A stretch of 6,647 bases of DNA from Bifidobacteriaceae bacterium (GTDB taxonomy: Bacteria; Actinomycetota; Actinomycetes; Actinomycetales; WQXJ01), in NCBI GenBank assembly GCA_031266115.1, contig JAISBQ010000022.1:1-6647 (forward strand), read 5' to 3'. Position numbers and translations under genes: made by a program. The notes beneath the pieces are model-generated. The model did not search any database and was not told the DNA's origin. It worked only from the letters and a program-made list of their open reading frames with translations. The number at the start of each line of letters is the position of its first letter. Positions within the stretch are counted from its first letter, which is position 1. Of this stretch, positions 1 to 6,000 are shown in pieces.

Positions 1-1015
1 ATCTCCGTTCCAATGCCGGGTCCTTTTCAACATACTTGCGGTACTCGTCGAGAGTGGTGGCCCCGACTGTCTGAAGTTCCCCACGCGCCAGCATCGGCTT
101 GAGGATCGAGGCGGCATCGATGGCACCCTCGGCCGCCCCCGCCCCGACCAGCGTGTGAATCTCATCGATGAACAGGATAATGTCCCCGCGAGTGCGAATC
201 TCCTTGAGCACCTTCTTCAGCCGCTCTTCGAAATCGCCGCGATAACGCGATCCCGCCACCAGCGATCCGAGATCCAGGGTGTAAAGCTGCTTGTCCTTGA
301 GGGTCTCGGGCACGTCTCCACGCACGATGTCCTGGGCGAGACCTTCCACGACGGCCGTCTTGCCGACCCCGGGCTCACCGATCAAGACGGGATTGTTCTT
401 GGTCCTGCGGGACAGCACCTGCATGACCCGCTCGATCTCCTTCTCGCGTCCGATGACGGGATCGAGCTTGCCTTCGCGTGCCGCCTGGGTCAGGTTGCGG
501 CCATACTGATCGAGCACCGCCGAACCCGCGGGGGTCTGTTCGCTGTTCCCACCCACGGACACCTGGTCTTTGCCCTGGTAACCCGAGAGAAGTTCGATGA
601 CCTGCTGGCGCACGCGCGCCAAATCCGCGCCCAGCTTGGTGAGGACCTGAGCGGCGACGCCCTCGCCTTCGCGGATGAGTCCGAGAAGGATGTGCTCGGT
701 CCCGATGTAGTTGTGCCCAAGTTGCAGCGCCTCGCGCAGCGTCAATTCGAGCACACGCTTGGCCCTGGGGGTGAACGGGATATGGCTCCCCGACGGTGCC
801 TGCTGACCCTCCCCGATGATGTCTTGTACCTGGGCGCGAACGGCCTCAAGTGAGATGTTCATGGACTCGAGTGCCTTCGCTGCCACGCCCTCGCCCTCAT
901 GGATCAAGCCGAGCAGGATGTGCTCGGTCCCGAGGTAGTTGTGGTTGAGCAGCCTCGCCTCCTCCTGGGCGAGCACGATCACGCGACGGGCACGGTCAGT
1001 GAAGCGTTCGAACAT
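1..1015 (-). CDS. clpC: ClpC AAA+ ATPase unfoldase, N-terminal part (runs off left edge)
   Basis: This is the N-terminal 338 residues of ClpC, the Hsp100 ATPase that unfolds cytoplasmic proteins and feeds them to the ClpP peptidase. It starts MFERFTDRAR, as actinobacterial ClpC does. Two Clp-N repeats follow, seen as HNYLGTEHILLGLI (from residue 25) and HNYIGTEHILLGLI (from residue 101). After a short linker comes the first AAA+ module (D1): Walker A GEPGVGKT at residues 213-220, Walker B with D284-E285 in FIDEIHTL, pore-loop region GSRYRGDFEERL, and an LERR pair (R337-R338) matching the arginine fingers of ClpB/ClpC. The middle domain, D2 and C-terminus, roughly 500 residues in known ClpC proteins, lie outside the window. 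A GGGGAG ribosome-binding site lies 11 bases before the ATG. The 186-base gap upstream suggests its own promoter rather than read-through from the macro-domain gene. Identity is certain; only completeness is unknown. Confidence 0.97.
   Translation of the reverse strand, partial: MFERFTDRARRVIVLAQEEARLLNHNYLGTEHILLGLIHEGEGVAAKALESMNISLEAVRAQVQDIIGEGQQAPSGSHIPFTPRAKRVLELTLREALQLGHNYIGTEHILLGLIREGEGVAAQVLTKLGADLARVRQQVIELLSGYQGKDQVSVGGNSEQTPAGSAVLDQYGRNLTQAAREGKLDPVIGREKEIERVMQVLSRRTKNNPVLIGEPGVGKTAVVEGLAQDIVRGDVPETLKDKQLYTLDLGSLVAGSRYRGDFEERLKKVLKEIRTRGDIILFIDEIHTLVGAGAAEGAIDAASILKPMLARGELQTVGATTLDEYRKYVEKDPALERR
687..933 (-). repeat. Paired Clp-N repeats inside clpC, with a 19-base exact nucleotide match
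   Basis: The two Clp-N motifs of clpC are similar at DNA level as well as protein level. The same 19 bases occur at 687-705 and 915-933, spaced 228 bases (76 codons) apart. Both copies encode part of the GTEHILLGLI motif. This is the normal internal duplication of the ClpC N-domain, which binds adaptors and substrates, and not a mobile repeat. The exact match probably reflects strong amino-acid constraint plus shared codon preference. Confidence 0.8.
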
Positions 1016-1026
1016 TCGGTCTTAGT

Positions 1027-1032
1027 CTCCCC
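1027..1032 (-). promoter_or_regulatory. Ribosome-binding site of clpC
   Basis: On the minus strand the sequence reads GGGGAG, followed by 11 bases and then the ATG at 1015. The spacing is slightly long but acceptable. It supports the start that gives the canonical MFERFTDRAR N-terminus. Confidence 0.6.
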
Positions 1033-1123
1033 ACCCGGTGACGCCCCGCTGGACTAACCGCCCTGCACATGAAGCCCACCGTTGCCAACCATGGTAGCGA
1101 TGCGCACCGCTGGTGTGTTCCCA

Positions 1124-1141
1124 GTTCGCTGCAAGCCGGAC
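1124..1141 (-). promoter_or_regulatory. Candidate ClgR-type activator site upstream of clpC
   Basis: The plus strand reads GTTCGCTGCAAGCCGGAC, beginning 109 bases upstream of the clpC start. The left half GTTCGCT matches the half-site I recall for ClgR, the actinobacterial activator of clp and lon genes, whose operators look like GTTCGCY followed a few bases later by GCG. The right half here reads GCC instead of GCG, so the symmetry is imperfect. Position in front of a known ClgR-regulon gene is what makes it worth listing. A chance match is quite possible, and I found no convincing -35/-10 pair nearby. Confidence 0.3.
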
Positions 1142-1201
1142 GCTACGGGTGGGCATCCCGCCCATCCCCGACGATGACGCCCGTTGGCTTCGCTGCCGGC
1201 A

Positions 1202-1750
1202 TCAGCGTCTGCGGTCCTCGGTCACGTCGGCCAACGCGCGACGAAATGCCTGCTCAGCGGCCGTGGTGTGCGCAACGAGGCGGACGAGTTCCGGGCGGGG
1301 ACCGGCATCGTCGGCGATGAGCACCTCCCGCGCGATCGCGGCAACCTGGTCGATCTCCCACCCGAACACGCCAGCGCTGATGGCGGGAAACGCGATGGAC
1401 GCCGCGCCCACTTCCCCTGCGGCTCGCAGACACGATCGGAAGCACGCGGCGAGAAGGTCGGGGGCCACTTGGCCGAGGTGGGCGTTTGGACCCACGGTGT
1501 GAATGACCCAGCGGGCAGGCAGGCGGCCCGCCCCGGTGACAACCGCGTAGCCAACCGGAAGGCCGTCCGGGTAGAGGGTTGCGCGAACATCACGGCATTC
1601 GGCCAACAGCTCGGGCCCGGCGGCCCGGTGGATCGCTCCGTCCACGCCACCGCCACCCAGGAGCGTGGAGTTGGCGGCGTTGACGATGGCGTCCACCCGT
1701 TCGCGCGTGATATCGCCACGGACAATCTCGATACCCATGCGGTCAATCAT
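1202..1750 (-). CDS. Macro-domain protein, YmdB/MacroD-type O-acetyl-ADP-ribose deacetylase
   Basis: This 182-residue protein is a single macro domain, the size of E. coli YmdB. Expected landmarks in order are GDIT at 12-15, NAANS at 24-28 (catalytic and ribose-binding Asn), GGGGVDGAIH at 32-41 with D37 as the usual catalytic Asp, HTVGP at 84-88, and the phosphate-binding loop SAGVFGWE at 125-132. Enzymes of this type hydrolyse O-acetyl-ADP-ribose and remove ADP-ribose from acidic residues in the cytoplasm. The start at 1750 lies 15 bases past the dtd stop and has no clear Shine-Dalgarno sequence. A second ATG at 1738 (MGIEIVRGDIT) would also give a complete fold. Translation coupled to dtd is therefore likely. 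The family is clear; the exact physiological substrate is not. Confidence 0.93.
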   Translation of the reverse strand: MIDRMGIEIVRGDITRERVDAIVNAANSTLLGGGGVDGAIHRAAGPELLAECRDVRATLYPDGLPVGYAVVTGAGRLPARWVIHTVGPNAHLGQVAPDLLAACFRSCLRAAGEVGAASIAFPAISAGVFGWEIDQVAAIAREVLIADDAGPRPELVRLVAHTTAAEQAFRRALADVTEDRRR

Positions 1751-1765
1751 GCCGCGAGTGGCAGG

Positions 1766-2194
1766 TCATTCGACATCGAGGATCAGGGTGACGGGCCCGT
1801 CGTTGGTCAAGGTCACAGCCATGTCGGCACCAAAGACACCCTCACCCACGGTCAGACCGCGTTCCCGCAGGAGCGCCACCACACGGGCCACGAGCGGTTG
1901 GGCGACGGGTCCCGGTGCAGCGGCGTTCCAGGTGGGTCGCCGGCCCTTGCGAGCATCCCCATAGAGCGTGAACTGGGAGACAACGATCACCGGAGCGCCG
2001 GCATCGGACGCGGAACGCTCGCCACGCAACAGCCGCATCTCGGCAATCTTTGCGGCGATCCTCGCCGCCTGCTGCTCTCCATCCGCATGGGTGACGCCGA
2101 GGAGCACCACCAGGCCCTCACCGACGAAGGAGGCGGTCACGCGTCCCTCGACGGCGACGCTCGCGCCGTGCGCGCGCTGAATCACCGCTCGCAT
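1766..2194 (-). CDS. dtd: D-aminoacyl-tRNA deacylase (DTD)
   Basis: DTD cleaves the ester bond of tRNAs mischarged with D-amino acids (and glycine on tRNA-Ala), keeping D-residues out of proteins; it acts as a cytoplasmic homodimer. The 142-residue protein is close to the usual 145. It starts MRAVIQRAHGASVAV and has the conserved hydrophobic strand GLVVLLGV at 27-34. The signature SQFTLYGD lies at 73-80, with T76 as the usual active-site Thr, and KGRRP at 83-87. Near the end, NDGPVT at 131-136 carries the Gly-cisPro pair (G133-P134) that enforces chirality. The start is supported by GGAGG nine bases upstream, lying inside the end of the DUF2516 gene, whose stop is only 2 bases before this ATG. 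The reading frame stays open upstream to 2563, but that extension has no family similarity and overlaps the membrane-protein gene. Confidence 0.97.
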   Translation of the reverse strand: MRAVIQRAHGASVAVEGRVTASFVGEGLVVLLGVTHADGEQQAARIAAKIAEMRLLRGERSASDAGAPVIVVSQFTLYGDARKGRRPTWNAAAPGPVAQPLVARVVALLRERGLTVGEGVFGADMAVTLTNDGPVTLILDVE

Positions 2195-2196
2195 CG

Positions 2197-2541
2197 CTAC
2201 CACCCTCCGGTATGGGAGCCGCGTTGGCGCGGCGGGCGGCCGTGACCCCGCACGGCCGGACGCACGTCGACGAGGTAGACGATCGCCACGACGACGGCGG
2301 CGATCGACGCAATCCCTCCGAGGCCTGGCAGGCCGGGTCCGGGTAGCACCCACACGAGGCCGATGGCGGTGGCCACCCCGGTCAAAGCGAGCCACAGGGG
2401 TTTGCTCGTCTTGCCTGCAGCCACGAACGCTGCAGCCCGATGGCGGACAGCATCGATGAGCGCCCACAACTCGACTCCCAGCGCGAGCGCGCCAAGCCCC
2501 CACGCCAACAGGCTTTGCAGGGTGAACACCAGGTTGATCAT
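2197..2541 (-). CDS. DUF2516 family small membrane protein
   Basis: This 114-residue protein matches the actinobacterial DUF2516 family, which has no established function. Three hydrophobic segments are visible: about residues 3-29, 49-67 and 74-93. Family-like features are the WALIDAVRHR stretch after the first helix (26-35), AAGKTSKPLW before the second (41-50), and VYLVDVRPAV at the end of the third (88-97). A short basic, Gly- and Arg-rich tail follows. It is an inner-membrane protein by inference. The stop lies 2 bases before dtd, so it is probably the first gene of a DUF2516-dtd-macro operon. Start choice is supported by a strong GGGAGGGAG sequence upstream. The family link rests on pattern recall; no function should be inferred from its position beside dtd. 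Confidence 0.85.
   Translation of the reverse strand: MINLVFTLQSLLAWGLGALALGVELWALIDAVRHRAAAFVAAGKTSKPLWLALTGVATAIGLVWVLPGPGLPGLGGIASIAAVVVAIVYLVDVRPAVRGHGRPPRQRGSHTGGW
2204..2208 (-). promoter_or_regulatory. Ribosome-binding site of dtd, inside the upstream gene
   Basis: The minus strand reads GGAGG with nine bases to the ATG at 2194. It sits within the last codons of the DUF2516 gene. It decides the dtd start in favour of MRAVIQRA over the longer open frame and points to translational coupling of the two genes. Confidence 0.75.
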
Positions 2542-2546
2542 GCGGA

Positions 2547-2555
2547 CTCCCTCCC
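2547..2555 (-). promoter_or_regulatory. Ribosome-binding site of the DUF2516 gene
   Basis: The minus strand reads GGGAGGGAG, ending five bases before the ATG at 2541; its GGAGG core is eight bases from the start. It is the strongest Shine-Dalgarno sequence in the window and fixes the MINLVFTLQ start. Confidence 0.75.
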
Positions 2556-2617
2556 GGACGCACCGGCCACGGCCGCGGGATTCGCCGGAGCCAGCGACCT
2601 GCGGGGGCGGCCAGACG

Positions 2618-2623
2618 AATTTA
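2618..2623 (-). promoter_or_regulatory. Possible -10 element of the DUF2516-dtd-macro operon
   Basis: The minus strand reads TGTAAATT here, giving the hexamer TAAATT, about 77 bases before the DUF2516 start. It is the most AT-rich spot in an otherwise GC-rich divergent region. No good -35 hexamer lies 16-18 bases upstream (AAGTCT at 17), so this is a weak candidate only. Confidence 0.25.
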
Positions 2624-2861
2624 CACGACCACTGGCGGATAGACTTGCCACGTCACCGCCCGGCAACACCGTCGTTCTCGACCGGTCGCGCTGGGTTGTT
2701 TCCGTATCAGCCTGAGTCCCGGAGTCGCGGGAATTGGGAGCGCATCGCTGCAGATCTCGTTCCTCAGGATTCTGGGACCACGTGATCGATGTGCGCCGGC
2801 GCGCGGGATCTGTTTCACCTCACGGGCCGGTGCTTCCTTCGACGTGGGCTCGCTCCAACCG

Positions 2862-2867
2862 AAAGGA
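2862..2867 (+). promoter_or_regulatory. Ribosome-binding site of the GH3 gene
   Basis: AAAGGA lies six bases before the ATG at 2874. It supports the start that places a complete signal peptide at the N-terminus. Confidence 0.75.
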
Positions 2868-2873
2868 CACACC

Positions 2874-3002
2874 ATGTTCCACCACGCAGCTTCGTCGCGG
2901 CACCGCCCGCTGACGTCGCTCATCGCCGCGTCAGTTGTCGCGGCATTCGCTGCCATCGGACTCCAGTCCGCACCGTCCCCCGTTGCCACTCCGGCACAGG
3001 CT
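2874..3002 (+). other. Signal peptide of the GH3 enzyme
   Basis: Residues 1-43 have a charged start with Arg9 and Arg11, a hydrophobic core about 13-30 rich in Ala, Val, Ile and Leu, and a Pro/Ser/Ala-rich stretch ending in AQA, a classic signal peptidase I site before Ala44. There is no twin-arginine motif and no lipobox Cys, so Sec export followed by release or wall retention is expected. Confidence 0.8.
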
Positions 3003-6000
3003 GCCGACACGCCCGCCTACCAAGACACCACGCTCCCCTTCGAGGTCCGCGCCGCCGATCTGGTCTCGCGCATGACGCTGGCGGAGAAGGCCCAGCAACT
3101 GAGGGCCACCAATCCGGCCTTCGGCGGGCAGGCCCCCGGGATCACCCGCCTCGGTGTGCGGGCCTACTCCTACTGGAACGAGGCGCTGCACGGCGTCGCC
3201 CGCGCCGGATCGTCCGCCCCGGCCACCTCCACACCCGCCGGCACGGCCGTGGGCGAGGCGACCGAGTTCCCGACCGGGCTTGGCCTGGCCACGAGCTGGA
3301 ACCGCGACCTCGTCGGCACGATGGCGAAGACCACGTCCGATGAGGCGCGTGGGTACTACGAGGATCCCATCAACGCCGCGTCCGATCGCTGGGGCCTGAC
3401 CTTCTGGTCCCCCACCATCAATATGCACCGCGACCCCAGGTGGGGACGCGCCGAGGAGACCTACGGCGAGGATCCCTATCTGACCGGGCAGATCGGCGGA
3501 CAGTTTGTCGCCGGCATGCAGGGCGACCTGGAGGACAACTCCGGCTACCTCAAATCGGTCACCACGCCCAAGCACTTCCTCGCCAACAACTCCGAGAACG
3601 ACCGCCACTCCGGCTCGGCGAATCTGACCGAAGCCGAGTTGCGCGAGTACTACACCCCCGCATTCGCCACGCTGATGGGCGAATACGGGGCGGCATCCGC
3701 CATGACCTCGTACAACTCGGTCAACGGCGTACCCCAGTCCGCCAACTCCTACGCGTTGGAGACGCTGGCTCGCCGCACCTGGGGTTTCGACGGGTTCGTC
3801 ACCTCCGACTGTGGCGCCATCGACGATGTCACCGACACCCACACCGGTGTCGCCAACGACGGCCACGCGTGGGCGCCGGCGATTCTCGGCCGCGCGGCGA
3901 CCCGTGCCGAGGGCACAGCATGGTCTCTCAAGGCCGGCACCGACGTCGACTGCACCGGCGGGCAGTATTCCGCCAACCTCGTGCCCGCTATCAACCAGGG
4001 CTTGTTGACCGAGAACGACGTCAACGTCAACTTGACCAGGGCATTCACCGTGCGAATGAGGCTTGGCGAATTCGATCCGACCACCCCGTGGTCCACGTAC
4101 ACCATCGACAATCAGATCTCGACCGCAGCTCATCGCGCCGCCGCGCAGGCCTCGTCGGACGAAGGTGTGGTCCTGCTGAAGAACGCGAATGGCGTGCTGC
4201 CGCTGGCGAGCACCGTCGATGATGTGGTGCTGCTGGGCGAGTTCGGCCAAGAGATTGTCCACGGCGACTATTCGCCGACATCAGTCCCGGCAGACCTCGC
4301 CGCGAAGTCTGTCAAGGCGGCCCTCGACGACAAGCTGGGTGCCGCGAACGTGACGTACGCGTCCGGAACCGTGGTCCCCGTCCGGCCGGGCATCGGCACG
4401 CTGACGTTCTATGACGCCGGCGGCGCGGTCCTCGGTCAGGCCTTCCCCCACGATTTGGTGAACACGGGTAGCCCCACCTACTCCGGTTATGCCCCGAACA
4501 TCTTCGATGGGACCGGCTGGGGATTCCCGGGCGTCTACTTCTCCGACCTGTTCGCGACCCAGGGCTCCGCCCTGGAGGGGTGGGTCGAGTTCGCCATCAC
4601 GATCCCGGCGGGAACCCAGCAGATCTCGCTGCTTCAGTACGGCGAAGCGCCGACACCGGGCGGCACGTTCGAGCTCAGTACCAACCCCGGTTTTGGGCCG
4701 TACACACCCGTCGCCACGATTCCGCAGAACCCCACCGGCGGCACGGGCGGATGGTTCCCCGCACCGGTGGCCACGACCACGGAGCCGTACACCGGCGCGG
4801 CCGGTTCGGTGCGCCTGCGCGTGGCCTACGCCAACACCAGTTCCGTCGGCCCGCAGATCGGAACCGGTGGTGCGGCGGATCCCGCGTTGAGCGCCGCCGT
4901 GGCCGCCGCTGACGCCGTGGTCGTGTACGTGGGCACCCGGACCTCCGACTCCGCCGAGGAGCAGGACCGTGCGTCGATCGCGCTGCCGCGCTACCAGGCC
5001 GAGCTGGCCGCGGCCGCCTGCCAGGCCAACCCCAACACTGTGGTCTACATCCAGGCTGTGGGCGAAGTCGACATCCGGCCATTCAAGGATGTCTGTGACG
5101 CCATCGTGTGGTCCACCTACAACGGCCAAGACCAGGGCGGCACCGTCCCCCGCATCCTGTGGGGCGACGCCAACCCGTCCGGCAAGCTGCCATTCACCTA
5201 TTACGAGGACCCCGTCCGCGATCTCGAGGCGACCGTCGATTACACGATGACGCCCACCGATGGGCGCCTCGGCCGCACGTACCAGTACTTCACCGGAAAC
5301 GTCCTGTACCCGTTCGGCTACGGTCTGTCCTACTCGACCTTCGCCTACTCGAATCTCGCGTTGTCCAGCTCCGCCGTCACACCCAGCGACACGATCACCG
5401 TGTCCGTCGACGTCACCAACACCTCATCGGTGCCCGGCAAGGAAGTGGTCGAGGTGTACGCCTCCTCACCCAAGGCCGGCGATCTGTTGCGCCCGGACAA
5501 GCAGCTCAAGGGCTTCGACAAGATCGCGCTCGCTGCGAACGAGACCAAGACCGTCTCGATCGAGCTCAAGATCGCCGATCTGTGGTTCTGGGATGAGCAG
5601 CGTGAGGCTCGCACCTATGACACCGGCGAGTGGACCATCATGGCCGGCCCGTCCAGCGACACGGCCGCAGGCCTCACCGCGACGTTGGCCGTCACCGGCA
5701 CCCTCGCCCCGGCGCTCGATGTCGTGACGGCCGTTCCGGATGGCACGGTGCTCAACACCATCACGCCGGACAATGCCATCCACGCGAACCTCTCGGCCAC
5801 CCGGACCGACCAGTCGTTCTACGACCTCGCGACAGTGAACGTGGCCTACGCCTCGTCCGATGCCCAGGTAGCTTCGGTTGACGCGACAGGTGCCGTCAGG
5901 GCCGTGGGCGCGGGTGTCACGCAGATTACCGCCTCGGTGACCGCCGATGGCGTTACCAAGTCCGACACATTCCCTGTGGTTGTCTATGACGGCGCGTTCG

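Larger units (their letters stand above)
1016..1201. other. Intergenic spacer between the macro-domain gene and clpC
   Basis: This 186-base spacer should hold the end of the upstream transcript and the clpC promoter. I see no open frame with a ribosome-binding site and no clear rho-independent terminator, meaning no strong stem followed by a T run in the minus direction. A 7-base-arm inverted repeat lies at 1147-1163 (GGGTGGG, CAT, CCCGCCC). It pairs fully, with one G-U, only in plus-strand RNA, so it is a poor terminator for the minus-strand operon. No HspR-type (HAIR) or CIRCE element was recognised. Confidence 0.6.
2542..2873. other. Divergent intergenic region between the operon and the glycosidase gene
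   Basis: These 332 bases separate two genes transcribed away from each other and should contain both promoters. No open frame here has a ribosome-binding site plus recognisable protein features. Short inverted repeats that could be operators are CGACCGGTCG at 2679-2688, TCCCG-N6-CGGGA at 2717-2732, and GCGCCGGCGC at 2793-2802. A TGGGAGCGC sequence at 2735-2743 matches one half of a LacI-family type operator but lacks the mirror half. None is long enough to be convincing in GC-rich DNA. I found no clear plus-strand -35/-10 pair. Confidence 0.55.

Noticed and set aside
155..853. A 232-codon open frame on the plus strand
   Set aside because: It lies antisense to clpC, whose protein is strongly conserved; the plus frame has no recognisable domain and no ribosome-binding site.
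687..933. The 19-base direct repeat as a mobile or recombination element
   Set aside because: Both copies encode the same conserved Clp-N motif in frame, 76 codons apart, as expected for the normal ClpC N-domain.
1184..2245. A 353-codon plus-strand open frame across the macro-domain gene and dtd
   Set aside because: It is antisense to two well-identified genes; open only because GC-rich codons rarely make stops in that frame.
1766..2563. A longer version of dtd with about 120 extra N-terminal residues
   Set aside because: The extension is Arg/Gly/Pro-rich shadow sequence overlapping the DUF2516 gene; a good ribosome-binding site and the family N-terminus fix the start at 2194.
2440..2785. 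Plus-strand open frames running from the DUF2516 gene into the intergenic region
   Set aside because: They start inside the DUF2516 gene on the opposite strand, show no recognisable protein features and have no Shine-Dalgarno sequence.
2931..4262. A 443-codon minus-strand open frame
   Set aside because: It is antisense to the GH3 catalytic domain, which carries all the diagnostic motifs; the product is low-complexity Gly/Val/Arg with no domain.
4377..4853. PA14 domain inside the GH3 enzyme
   Set aside because: This is the usual guest at this position, but the FDG/DDG and G-x-Y-x-F landmarks of PA14 are not in the right order; the CBM6-like pattern fits the second half better.
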